A stretch of DNA of 64,000 bases. Source: Cronobacter turicensis z3032 (GTDB taxonomy: Bacteria > Pseudomonadota > Gammaproteobacteria > Enterobacterales > Enterobacteriaceae). Positions 49,191 to 58,473 of this stretch are shown here, one piece after another; position 1 is the first letter of the stretch, and every line of letters begins with the position of its first letter. The DNA lies in contig FN543093.2 in the NCBI GenBank assembly GCA_000027065.2, forward strand, positions 2,484,074-2,548,073. Reading direction: 5' to 3'. Below the pieces are notes generated by a model that was given only the letters and a program-made list of their open reading frames with translations, searched no databases and was not told the origin of the DNA. The position numbers and the translations under genes are program-made.

Positions 49191-49206
49191 AGCAAGAGGT
49201 GTGCCA
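49191..49206 (-). promoter_or_regulatory. Sigma-54 promoter of the nas operon
   Basis: TGGCACACCTCTTGCT on the minus strand fits the -24/-12 consensus TGGCACR-N4-TTGCW at every fixed position. Transcription would start near 49181, giving a leader of about 115 bases. Sigma-54 with NtrC means control by nitrogen limitation, as in Klebsiella. I could not identify the NtrC sites. Confidence 0.88.
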
Positions 49207-49224
49207 GGTTTTAGGGTGAGTACC

Positions 49225-49255
49225 GTGGCGGGTGCGCTTCGCTTACCCGCCCTAC
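49225..49255. repeat. Dispersed palindromic repeat, copy 3
   Basis: GTGGCGGGTGCGCTTCGCTT followed by ACCCGCCCTAC, with GGCGGGT pairing to ACCCGCC. It lies 19 bases upstream of the sigma-54 promoter. Confidence 0.7.
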
Positions 49256-49294
49256 ACAGGAGATATGGTCAAATCCGGTGGTTTTGCTCCGGCT

Positions 49295-49320
49295 AAAAAA
49301 AATCGCCCCAACGGGGCGAT
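49295..49320 (-). terminator. Rho-independent terminator downstream of nasR
   Basis: ATCGCCCC pairs with GGGGCGAT around GTT on the minus strand, followed by eight T residues. It lies about 330 bases after the nasR stop and 90 bases before the nas promoter, so it insulates the operon from nasR read-through. Confidence 0.85.
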
Positions 49321-49341
49321 TTTCCGCCGGGAGCCGGGATT

Positions 49342-49371
49342 GCAAAGGGGGCGGCGGCGAGCCCCCTTTGC
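49342..49371. repeat. Perfect 11-base inverted repeat
   Basis: GCAAAGGGGGC and GCCCCCTTTGC flank eight bases, about 150 bases upstream of the sigma-54 promoter. Without a T-run it is not a terminator. It could be an RNA hairpin in the nasR 3' region or a protein-binding palindrome; its bases do not fit the NtrC consensus. Confidence 0.6.
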
Positions 49372-49482
49372 ACGTTCGCGTCAGGGGAGCGCTCATATAA
49401 AGGTGAGATTATGGCGAACGGAACATGTTCACCGGTCGTGTATATATCTCCCTCAGCCTGAAGGAAAAGATGTAATCCTGAT

Positions 49483-49511
49483 GGTAGGTGCGCTGCGCTT
49501 ACCCACCCTAC
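49483..49511. repeat. Dispersed palindromic repeat, copy 4
   Basis: GGTAGGTGCGCTGCGCTTAC followed by CCACCCTAC. It forms an inverted pair with copy 5, 31 bases away. Confidence 0.7.
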
Positions 49512-49542
49512 GTCATCCGACGAATGCAGTTAGGTCTCTTTT

Positions 49543-49574
49543 GTAGGGCGGGTAAGCGCAGCGCAGCACCCGCC
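49543..49574. repeat. Dispersed palindromic repeat, copy 5
   Basis: Inverted orientation: GTAGGGCGGGTAAGCGCAGC followed by GCAGCACCCGCC. It can pair with copy 4 in a longer stem. Confidence 0.7.
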
Positions 49575-49653
49575 AGTGACATCGCCAAAACGCACCGCGC
49601 AACTCCCCCGCGCTGCCCCATTTCCATGCACAAAATGCCCGCTTGCTGTGCAG

Positions 49654-50859
49654 CTACTCCTTTGGGGTTACAGGCCAGAGCTGGGCGACCGCCAGCATCG
49701 CCTCGGCAATCTCCACCATCCGTTTGTTTTGATCCATCGCGAGCTTACGCAACTGGTGCCACGCCTGCTCCTCGCTGAGCTGCTGATGGCTTATCAGCAA
49801 GCTTTTGGCGCGATCGATAAGCTTGCGCTCCTCAAGATTCGCCTGCAGCGAGGCGAGCTGGCGCGTCAACGATTCCACCTCGCGGGCCTGCTGGCGCACC
49901 AGCGGCAGCAGATGACGCTCAAGCGCCGGGGTCTGCGGCTCGTCATGCAAAGGCGCGCGGCAGGCCAGCGCCGTTTCCGGCGCTTCGCTACTTGTCTCTT
50001 GCGCCAGCAGCCTGCAAGCCTCGGCAAGCAGCGCGGCAATCAGCGCCTCTTCGATATCGCGCAGCGCGTCCAGCCGTGTGGTTTGCAGCGCAAACCAGCG
50101 CACCGCCCGCGCGCGGTTGTCATCATCGGCCGGCAGCCGCGTACAGGCGAGACGCCGCAATTGCTCCAGCTCGCGCGTGGCTTCGCCGTCACGGTAGAAA
50201 CGGTCGCGGATCCCGGCGCTGGCGAGCGATAAAAACGTCTCGAAACAGCGCTGCTGCCCGTCAATACGATCCGCCAGCCGCTGGCGCAGCGGCTCGCTAA
50301 ACGCCCCCTGCGTAAAGCCGATAGCGCCGGTGGCGCGCTCCTGGCCTGCCAGCTCCTTGCCCTGCATAAAGCTGTAGAGCGCTGTCAGCGCGCGGGCAAG
50401 CGACGCTTCATCGACGCTTTCGCTCGCCTCCGGCACCAGATCCAGCAGATACCGGATAGTGAGATTAAAATGATCCATCGCCTCGCCGGGCTCCACCTCA
50501 CGGGCGAGAATGCGCGCGCGAAGCGCAGGCAACTGCTCAAGCTGCCAGAGCGCGCAGGCCATGCGCCAGGAAAGCAGGCTGCCTGCGGCGGCGAGCGGCA
50601 CAGGGACGGCGCGAAATTGCGCCGCGCGCTGGTCGGTTTCTGTCACGCAAAAGGCGCGTTCGCGCGCGAAAAGCTGCCCGCCGGAACAGAGCCAGATGTT
50701 GGACGCGCCGCGCTCGCGCTGTAGCATATGCACCAGATGGCTTATCTGGCTGACCCAGTCGCCGACGCCCGACCACGCCTCCAGTTGGCTGCGTTTTCTC
50801 TCCCGGGCGAAACGAAACCACGCCTGCGCGTCCTGCAAGGATGTCGCGGGTATTGCCAT
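49654..50859 (-). CDS. nasR: Nitrate-responsive antiterminator NasR
   Basis: A 401-residue RNA-binding regulator that allows transcription through the nasF leader when nitrate or nitrite is bound. The N-terminal two thirds is the NIT sensing domain (HMLQRERGASNIWLCSGG near its start). The C-terminal ANTAR domain includes LEERKLIDRAKSLLISHQQL and AWHQLRKLAMDQNKRMVEIA. It points at the nas operon, as in Klebsiella. An ACAGGAGA ribosome-binding site precedes the ATG. Confidence 0.95.
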   Translation of the reverse strand: MAIPATSLQDAQAWFRFARERKRSQLEAWSGVGDWVSQISHLVHMLQRERGASNIWLCSGGQLFARERAFCVTETDQRAAQFRAVPVPLAAAGSLLSWRMACALWQLEQLPALRARILAREVEPGEAMDHFNLTIRYLLDLVPEASESVDEASLARALTALYSFMQGKELAGQERATGAIGFTQGAFSEPLRQRLADRIDGQQRCFETFLSLASAGIRDRFYRDGEATRELEQLRRLACTRLPADDDNRARAVRWFALQTTRLDALRDIEEALIAALLAEACRLLAQETSSEAPETALACRAPLHDEPQTPALERHLLPLVRQQAREVESLTRQLASLQANLEERKLIDRAKSLLISHQQLSEEQAWHQLRKLAMDQNKRMVEIAEAMLAVAQLWPVTPKE

Positions 50860-50930
50860 CGCTCATTCTCCTGTTATCGCCTTTACAGGAACCAAGCAAT
50901 AACTATGCCGTCATGGCAAAGGAGTTCCGG

Positions 50931-51284
50931 ATGCAAAAGATCGTGATTATCGCCAACGGCGCGGCTTACGGCAGCGAATCGCTGTTTAACAGCCTGCGTC
51001 TTGCCATCGCGCTGCGCGACCAGCCGCAGGCCCCCGCGCTGAAGCTGTTTTTGATGTCAGATGCCGTCACCGCAGGTCTGCGCGGCCAGAAGCCCGCCGA
51101 GGGGTATAACGTGCAGCAGATGCTGGAGATCCTCACCGCGCAGAACGTCCCGGTGAAGCTGTGCAAGACCTGCGCCGACGGACGCGGCGTGAGCGCGCTG
51201 CCGCTGATTGAGGGTGTGGAAATCGGCACGCTGGTGGAACTGGCCCAGTGGACGCTGGAGGCCGACAAAGTCCTGACCTTCTGA
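50931..51284 (+). CDS. ychN: DsrE-like protein YchN
   Basis: A 117-residue cytoplasmic protein of the DsrE/F-like fold, nearly identical to E. coli YchN. The start MQKIVIIANG at 50931 follows AAAGGAG. Cysteines in VKLCKTCADGRG could take part in sulfur transfer, but the function is not established. In E. coli it is next to ychO; here the PEBP gene and nas cluster lie between them. Confidence 0.93.
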   Translation: MQKIVIIANGAAYGSESLFNSLRLAIALRDQPQAPALKLFLMSDAVTAGLRGQKPAEGYNVQQMLEILTAQNVPVKLCKTCADGRGVSALPLIEGVEIGTLVELAQWTLEADKVLTF

Positions 51285-51289
51285 TAATT

Positions 51290-51325
51290 ACGCAGGTGTA
51301 ATAATATTTTCTTATTCACCTGCGT
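51290..51325. other. Long hairpin after ychN
   Basis: ACGCAGGTG pairs with CACCTGCGT, and inside it AATAA pairs with TTATT around TATTTTC. It starts six bases after the ychN stop and ends before the chemoreceptor promoter. It probably ends or protects the ychN transcript although no T-run follows. Confidence 0.6.
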
Positions 51326-51331
51326 TGCCCA

Positions 51332-51358
51332 TCAAGTCCCTGCCCCGTGTGCCGATAT
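51332..51358 (+). promoter_or_regulatory. Sigma-28 (FliA)-type promoter of the chemoreceptor gene
   Basis: TCAAGTCC, 11 bases, then GCCGATAT closely fits the flagellar consensus TAAAGTTT-N11-GCCGATAA. Transcription would start near 51365, 68 bases before the chemoreceptor ATG. Confidence 0.78.
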
Positions 51359-51432
51359 TTTACTTAAAACCCATAACAACACGCTCGTCCCGACACACAA
51401 CACTTACACAACACACAGCAGGGTATACGCCT

Positions 51433-53220
51433 ATGTTAACGTCCATTCGCGCGCGCATCATCGCAGCCACCGCCGGCTGCCTGGTCGGTGCGCTGTTACT
51501 GAACACCATCATGAACTACCAGGTCACCCGGCTGGATAATCAGCAGGCGAGCCTGAATACGCTGCGCAGCACCAGCGCCAGCCATAACCTGGCGATCGGC
51601 GACTGGGTCAGCGGTAAAATCGCCATGATCCAGTCGCTGGATACCGTCGCGCTGGGCGCCGATCCGGTGCCGGTCTTTACGCAGATGGCGAAAGCGGGCG
51701 GCTTTATGAACGTCTACGTCGGTTACGCCGCCAAAACCGCGAAATTCTCTAACCCGGAAGGCGTGCCGGCGGATTACGATCCGACCATTCGCCCGTGGTA
51801 TCAGCAGGCGGTGAAAGCCGATGCGCCGGTGGTTACCGCGCCTTATGTGGATGCCGGAACCGGCAAGCTGGTGGTGACATTCGCGGTGCCGGTGAAGCAA
51901 AACGGCGCGATTGCGGCGGTCGTCGCGGGCGATCTCTCCATGGACAGCGTTATCGCTAACGTGCGCAGCATTCACCCCACTGAAAACAGCAGCGGGCTGC
52001 TGGTAAACGACGACGGCACGCTGATTGCGGCGAAAGATCCTGCGCTGACGTCAAAGCCCTTTGATAAGGCAGTGTCGGGCGTCGCGTTCAGCGAACTGAA
52101 AGCGAGCGATACGGCGCTGGAAGGCGATATCGGCGGCGCGCAAAAAGCCTTGCTGGCGACGCCGGTGCCGGGCACCCAGTGGTATCTGGTCATCGCGCTG
52201 GATGAAAACGACGCGACGTCCGGCATGCGCGCCCTGCTCAACACCTCGGCTATTTCCGTGCTGGTGCTGCTGTTGATTACCGGCGCGCTGATGCATTTCC
52301 TGGTCACAAAGCTGTTAAAACGCCTGCTGATGATCCGCGACGCGCTGGTGGCTATCAGCAGCGGCACCAACGATCTTTCGCAGCGCCTGCCGGAAGATGG
52401 CCGTGACGAAGTGGCGCAGATAGCCCATGCCTTTAACGCCTTCTGCGACAAGCTCTCAGGCGTGATGGGCCAGCTGCGCGACGCCAGCGCCTCGGTGAAA
52501 GTGGCGGCGAATGAAATCGCGGCCGGGAACCAGGATCTCTCCGGGCGCACCGAGCAGGCTGCCTCCAGCTTGCGTGAGACGGCGAGCGCCGTCGAAGAGA
52601 TAACCGCGTCGGTCGCCAACTCCACCGATGCGGCGGCGCAGGCCAACAGCCAGGCGCAGAGCGCGACGGATGCCGCCTCGCGCGGCGGTGAGGTGGTGTC
52701 CAGAGCTATCTCCACCATGCAGTTGATTGAAAGCGCCTCGGCGAAAATCGGCGATATCACCAGCGTCATCGACGGCATCGCTTTCCAGACCAATATCCTG
52801 GCGCTGAACGCCTCGGTGGAAGCCGCGCGCGCAGGCGAACAGGGCCGCGGCTTCGCGGTGGTGGCGGGCGAAGTGCGTAACCTCGCCAGCCGCAGCGCCC
52901 AGGCGGCGAAAGAGATTAAATCGCTTATCGACTCCACGACCCAGAGCGTCGCGACCGGCTCGCGCTACGTTCGCCTCGCGGGGGAATCGATGGAAGAGAT
53001 AGTCAGCAGCATCAGCAATGTTTCCGGGATCATGCGTGAAATCACGGTCGCCACCAGCGAGCAGATGAAAGGCATCCAGGAGATTAACCACGCGGTGGTG
53101 CAACTCGATCAGATGGTGCAGCAGAACGCCGAGCTGGTGGTGCAGTCCGCCGCCGCCGCGGGCGCGTTGCAGGGCCAGGCGGGAGAACTCGCCCAGACCG
53201 CCGGCCATTTCCGCATTTAA
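51433..53220 (+). CDS. Methyl-accepting chemotaxis protein with double-Cache sensor
   Basis: A 595-residue inner-membrane chemoreceptor. The N-terminal helix (about 7-27) and a second helix near 275-300 flank a periplasmic dCache-type domain (FMNVYVGYAAKTAKFSNPEG, DPTIRPWYQQA). Then follow HAMP and the long signalling coiled coil with the hairpin tip IDGIAFQTNILALNASVEAA. It ends AGHFRI and lacks the NWETF-type tail that tethers CheR and CheB. I start it at ATG 51433; a longer frame from 51325 would begin upstream of the promoter start. The ligand is unknown; dCache receptors often sense amino or organic acids. Confidence 0.93.
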   Translation: MLTSIRARIIAATAGCLVGALLLNTIMNYQVTRLDNQQASLNTLRSTSASHNLAIGDWVSGKIAMIQSLDTVALGADPVPVFTQMAKAGGFMNVYVGYAAKTAKFSNPEGVPADYDPTIRPWYQQAVKADAPVVTAPYVDAGTGKLVVTFAVPVKQNGAIAAVVAGDLSMDSVIANVRSIHPTENSSGLLVNDDGTLIAAKDPALTSKPFDKAVSGVAFSELKASDTALEGDIGGAQKALLATPVPGTQWYLVIALDENDATSGMRALLNTSAISVLVLLLITGALMHFLVTKLLKRLLMIRDALVAISSGTNDLSQRLPEDGRDEVAQIAHAFNAFCDKLSGVMGQLRDASASVKVAANEIAAGNQDLSGRTEQAASSLRETASAVEEITASVANSTDAAAQANSQAQSATDAASRGGEVVSRAISTMQLIESASAKIGDITSVIDGIAFQTNILALNASVEAARAGEQGRGFAVVAGEVRNLASRSAQAAKEIKSLIDSTTQSVATGSRYVRLAGESMEEIVSSISNVSGIMREITVATSEQMKGIQEINHAVVQLDQMVQQNAELVVQSAAAAGALQGQAGELAQTAGHFRI

Positions 53221-53430
53221 TCAGGCGCAGGCGCGCATTCAGACATTTTCCGCGCGCCTGCTCCCCGCTTTGGCGAACAATGTGATGAATATCGTATTGT
53301 GACCGCATTTTTTGATCAAAATCAGCATTCCCCGCCTCCCTCTTTGGTGTTATTTCCGACAGGTTTTGTGAACAGCCTCACGTACGAAAGGCTGTCCTGA
53401 CAGGTTTTATCATTGACAGAGGGGTTAAAA

Positions 53431-53676
53431 ATGGCGCGGGTAAAAGCAAGCCTGAAATTGTTTGGCGGAGACACGGTAGTGGTGCGCTGTTCAGCGAACT
53501 GCCACATCCATTTAATGAACGCCGGCGAGCGCGCTAAGCGTGCCGGTGCGGATATTCTGAGCGTGCAGAACCGCAACAGCGCGTATATCAGCGTGCCTTA
53601 CAGCGGTCTCTGGGATGTGCTTATCGACAGTCACAGCCAGACGCTGGAGCACTCCATCAGCTACGTTCCGGCCTGA
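53431..53676 (+). CDS. Small DUF1883-domain protein
   Basis: An 81-residue protein starting MARVKASLKLFGGD at 53431. The C-terminal half fits the DUF1883 pattern (NSAYISVPYSGLWDVLID). In other proteins this domain sits in front of TIR or other effector modules; here it stands alone. Function unknown. A terminator follows directly, so it is a single-gene unit. Confidence 0.75.
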   Translation: MARVKASLKLFGGDTVVVRCSANCHIHLMNAGERAKRAGADILSVQNRNSAYISVPYSGLWDVLIDSHSQTLEHSISYVPA

Positions 53677-53683
53677 CCATTCT

Positions 53684-53707
53684 CCCCGGCACCCGCCGGG
53701 GTTTTTT
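53684..53707 (+). terminator. Rho-independent terminator after the DUF1883 gene
   Basis: CCCCGGC pairs with GCCGGGG around ACCC, followed by six T residues, eight bases after the stop codon. It also marks the end of the converging chaC. Confidence 0.92.
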
Positions 53708-54405
53708 CAGGCGAAATGCGGTTGCAGATCGCCGCTCTCACCATCATCTTGCGCCTGACAGGCGCGCACTTCAGACGCAAGCGCATCCAGCGACGCTTCA
53801 CACATGCCGAGCTTTTTCAGCTCCTGCTCCAGCGAGAAGAGATATTGCGCATTCGTGCCAAGCGGGCCGCTCGCGCGGGCGATAAGCGGCGCGATGGTCG
53901 CGGGACGGGTGTCGGCTTCATACAGCGGGTGGCTCGGGTCCATGATAAAGACCAGCGCGTGCACGGTGCGGCCATCATCGAGCGTGAGTTTGCACCAGCC
54001 GGGCAGGTAACAGCCGGTGATCATCTCGCGCTTCCACAGCAGCGTCAGTTCGGTTTCAAGCTCCGCCTCGGGCAGACGATACGCGACGCCAGTCGTGGCG
54101 CCGCCCTCTTTCAGCGCCAGCATGCGCCCTGGCTTGCAGGCGCTGCCGCGCCCGGCGGTGAGCCGCAGGCAGAACGCGCGGTGCCAGCCGCTGAGGGTCG
54201 CGGCGCAGCGCTCTTCAAACACCATTGCCGGGTTCCACATCAGGGACCCGTAACCAAAAATCCAGACCGGTTCGTTTTCAGGACGACAGGCGAGCGTGGC
54301 GGCCAGTGACGCCGCCCGCTGCTCTGGCGTCCACAGTAACGATTCCTCAATGGCTCCGAAAGCCGTCTTACAGTCTGCTGTCATTAAGAAATCACGTGTT
54401 AACAC
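53707..54405 (-). CDS. chaC: Glutathione-specific gamma-glutamylcyclotransferase ChaC
   Basis: Degrades glutathione to 5-oxoproline and cysteinylglycine. The 232-residue protein keeps the substrate-binding loop WIFGYGSLMWNP and the FCLRLTAGRG region of the family. It starts at GTG (54405), in line with E. coli ChaC. It follows chaB on the same strand after about 217 bases that show no other gene. Confidence 0.94.
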   Translation of the reverse strand: MLTRDFLMTADCKTAFGAIEESLLWTPEQRAASLAATLACRPENEPVWIFGYGSLMWNPAMVFEERCAATLSGWHRAFCLRLTAGRGSACKPGRMLALKEGGATTGVAYRLPEAELETELTLLWKREMITGCYLPGWCKLTLDDGRTVHALVFIMDPSHPLYEADTRPATIAPLIARASGPLGTNAQYLFSLEQELKKLGMCEASLDALASEVRACQAQDDGESGDLQPHFA

Positions 54406-54622
54406 CTTCTACCTCCACCACGGCTGCTTCCCTGCGATTTTAAGCGCTTTCAGAATCTTTTTATCGCTCAATCAGAAAGCAATTACGGGGTGACGATAGG
54501 GGATTAACGCGCCGCTGACAAGACCGCAGCGGCGTTTTCGACCGACAAAAAACTTATCTGTCCCCGCGCCATACGCGGAGATAAAGATAAAGATGGAGAG
54601 GAATCAGGCGATTAACTAAGCA

Positions 54623-54853
54623 TTATTTTTTCTTATGCCATTTGTCGTCATCGCCCTTTTCGTACTCATGTTTAACGGCGGCCCAGGCGACGCGATGCGC
54701 CGTCTCTTCCCGACTGGCATCGCCGCGCCGGTCGTCCTCGTCTTTATATTGATCCCAGGCGCTGTTGAACGCCTCTTTATAGATATCCTGCGCGTGCGCC
54801 GGGAGGACGTTACGCACGTTATCGGGTAAATCGGTTCTGGAGGAATAGGGCAT
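54623..54853 (-). CDS. chaB: ChaB family protein
   Basis: A 76-residue basic-acidic protein with the ChaB fold (MPYSSRTDLPDNVRNVLPAH, IYKEAFNSAWDQY, HRVAWAAVKHEYEKGDD). It was proposed as a regulator of ChaA cation transport, with weak evidence. It is divergent from chaA, as in E. coli. Confidence 0.92.
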   Translation of the reverse strand: MPYSSRTDLPDNVRNVLPAHAQDIYKEAFNSAWDQYKDEDDRRGDASREETAHRVAWAAVKHEYEKGDDDKWHKKK

Positions 54854-55065
54854 CGCTACGCTCCTTTACTGGCCAAAAGATAAGTGTGGAACACAATCGG
54901 ACAGCGCGCCAGCCGCAAGCGAAGCGTAAATGGTTTATTCACAATGCCCTGTTTGATAAATGGATTCTCAATAAAACTGCGATTTTTGGCTAACTTAATG
55001 AAAAATTAGCGCATAGCCGTAAAAATTCGTAAATAAACCCTCATGACAGCGCGTTTTTTGGTAGT

Positions 55066-55095
55066 TTTACGGTCAGCCTTCCTCCTCACTATAAT
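55066..55095 (+). promoter_or_regulatory. chaA promoter
   Basis: A perfect -10 TATAAT (55090-55095) lies 18 bases after TTTACG, a fair -35. Transcription would start near 55102, about 24 bases before the GTG start. Confidence 0.65.
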
Positions 55096-55125
55096 GATAA
55101 TGACCTGCTTCTCTGGAGAATTAAC

Positions 55126-56223
55126 GTGACCAAAACGAGCCATGAGGCGGTGAAGACCCGCCATAAGGAGTCTTCTCTCATTTTCCCGGTATTAGCGCTG
55201 GCGGTGCTGGCGTTCTGGGGTTCCAGCCAGTCGCTGCCAGTGATTGTCGGCATCAACGCGCTGGCGCTGGTGGGGATCCTCAGCAGCGCGTTTAGCGTGG
55301 TGCGCCACGCGGATGTGCTGGCGCACCGCCTTGGCGAACCGTACGGGTCGCTGATTCTGAGCCTGTCAGTCGTTATCCTCGAAGTGAGCCTGATCTCAGC
55401 GTTAATGGCTACCGGCGACGCCGCGCCGACGCTGATGCGCGATACGCTTTATTCGATAATCATGATTGTTACCGGCGGTCTGGTGGGCGTGGCGCTGCTG
55501 CTGGGCGGGCGAAAATTCGCCACGCAGTATGTGAATCTCTTCGGTATTAAACAGTATCTGATTGCCCTCTTCCCGCTTGCGGTGATTGTGCTGGTCTTCC
55601 CGATGGCGCTGCCGGGCGGCAACTTCTCTACCGGGCAGTCGCTGCTGGTGGCGGCTATCTCGGCGGCGATGTACGGCGTGTTTTTGCTGATCCAGACCAA
55701 AACGCACCAGAGCCTGTTTGTCTACGAACATGAAGACGAAGGCGACGACCCGCACCACGGGAAACCGTCGGCGCACAGCAGCCTGTGGCACGCGGTCTGG
55801 CTGATTGTGCATCTGATTGCGGTGATAGCGGTCACCAAGATGAACGCCAACCCGCTGGAAGCGCTGTTAAGCCATCTTAACGCGCCGGTGTCGTTTACCG
55901 GTTTCCTGGTGGCGCTGCTTATTCTCTCGCCGGAAGGCCTGGGCGCGCTGAAAGCGGTGCTGAATAATCAGGTGCAGCGCGCGATGAATCTCTTTTTTGG
56001 CTCGGTGCTGGCGACCATTTCGCTGACGGTGCCGACAGTGACGATTATCGCGATTCTGACCGGCAACGATCTCCATTTCGCGCTCGGCGCGCCGGAGATG
56101 GTGGTGATGCTCGCAGCGTTGATGCTGTGCCAGATTTCGTTTTCCACCGGGCGCACGAATGTATTGAACGGCAGCGCGCATCTGGCGCTGTTCGCGGCCT
56201 ATCTGATGACGATTTTCGCGTAG
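55126..56223 (+). CDS. chaA: Sodium(potassium)/calcium-proton antiporter ChaA
   Basis: A 365-residue inner-membrane exchanger that expels Na+, K+ or Ca2+ at alkaline pH. It contains two inverted cation-exchanger repeats of five to six helices (conserved SVVILEVSLIS and LSPEGLGALKAVLNNQVQRA), joined by an acidic-histidine cytoplasmic loop (YEHEDEGDDPHHGK). It starts with GTG preceded by GGAG. Sequence follows E. coli ChaA closely. Confidence 0.96.
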   Translation: MTKTSHEAVKTRHKESSLIFPVLALAVLAFWGSSQSLPVIVGINALALVGILSSAFSVVRHADVLAHRLGEPYGSLILSLSVVILEVSLISALMATGDAAPTLMRDTLYSIIMIVTGGLVGVALLLGGRKFATQYVNLFGIKQYLIALFPLAVIVLVFPMALPGGNFSTGQSLLVAAISAAMYGVFLLIQTKTHQSLFVYEHEDEGDDPHHGKPSAHSSLWHAVWLIVHLIAVIAVTKMNANPLEALLSHLNAPVSFTGFLVALLILSPEGLGALKAVLNNQVQRAMNLFFGSVLATISLTVPTVTIIAILTGNDLHFALGAPEMVVMLAALMLCQISFSTGRTNVLNGSAHLALFAAYLMTIFA

Positions 56224-56230
56224 GGGTTAT

Positions 56231-56259
56231 GGTGGGTGCGCTGCGCTTACCCATCCTAC
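56231..56259. repeat. Dispersed palindromic repeat, copy 6
   Basis: GGTGGGTGCGCTGCGCTTAC followed by CCATCCTAC, eight bases after chaA. It forms an inverted pair with copy 7. Confidence 0.7.
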
Positions 56260-56282
56260 AATAAGAGGCTAAATATGTTTTC

Positions 56283-56311
56283 GTAGGGAGGGTAAGCGCA
56301 GCGCACCCGCC
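56283..56311. repeat. Dispersed palindromic repeat, copy 7
   Basis: Inverted orientation: GTAGGGAGGGTAAGCGCAGC followed by GCACCCGCC. With copy 6 it could fold into a large stem between the converging chaA and kdsA. Confidence 0.7.
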
Positions 56312-56323
56312 TCGTCACGCCCA

Positions 56324-56355
56324 TAAAAAAACCCCGCATCGCGGGGTTTTTCTTT
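56324..56355 (-). terminator. Terminator between chaA and kdsA
   Basis: ACCCCGC pairs with GCGGGGT around three bases. A-runs on the left and T-runs on the right make it work in both directions; for kdsA it begins about 15 bases after the stop. Confidence 0.9.
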
Positions 56356-56370
56356 TTACGGTCGGGCCGA

Positions 56371-58071
<1,701 letters not shown>

Positions 58072-58075
<4 letters not shown>

Positions 58076-58467
58076 ATCAACCCCAATAGCGGTATTTTGG
58101 TGGTGGCGAGTTTCACGATGATGTAGAGCACCACCAGCCCAAGCAGGAAAGCAATCCAGCGGACCTGCTGGCTGCGCGGGCGACGCCCGAGCGCGATAAA
58201 GCCTAAAACGATGTAGATGATAACGCCAAAGAGTTTTTCAGTCAGCCACGCGCCCTGCGGGGTGAACGGATAAAAATGCGTGATCAGCACCAGCGCCACG
58301 CCGCTGCCGAGCAATACGGTATCGTTGACGTGCGGCACAATGCGCACCCAGCGCTTTGAGGACATCGGCGAGCTGCGGTACTGCCACCAGTAGCGCAAAA
58401 TAAACAGACTGATGGAAATGACCACCGTCAGAATATGTAAGTGTTTTACTGCAAAATAAGCGGCCAT
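58072..58467 (-). CDS. sirB2: SirB2 family inner-membrane protein
   Basis: A 131-residue hydrophobic protein with four predicted transmembrane helices and the conserved YFAVKHLHILTVVISISLF near its start. Function unknown. It sits six bases after prmC and overlaps sirB1. Confidence 0.92.
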
Positions 58468-58473
58468 GCTGCC

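Larger units (their letters stand above)
49207..49653. other. nasR-nasF intergenic region upstream of the sigma-54 promoter
   Basis: About 450 bases with no gene. It holds three copies of the dispersed palindrome (49225, 49483, 49543), a terminator (49295-49320) and a perfect 11-base inverted repeat (49342-49371). Enhancer sites for NtrC should be here but were not recognised. Confidence 0.6.

Noticed and set aside
49225..49255. An NtrC enhancer in the GGTGCG...TTACCC stretch
   Set aside because: The half-sites do not match TGCACC/GGTGCA spacing, and the same element occurs far from nitrogen genes, so it is a dispersed repeat.
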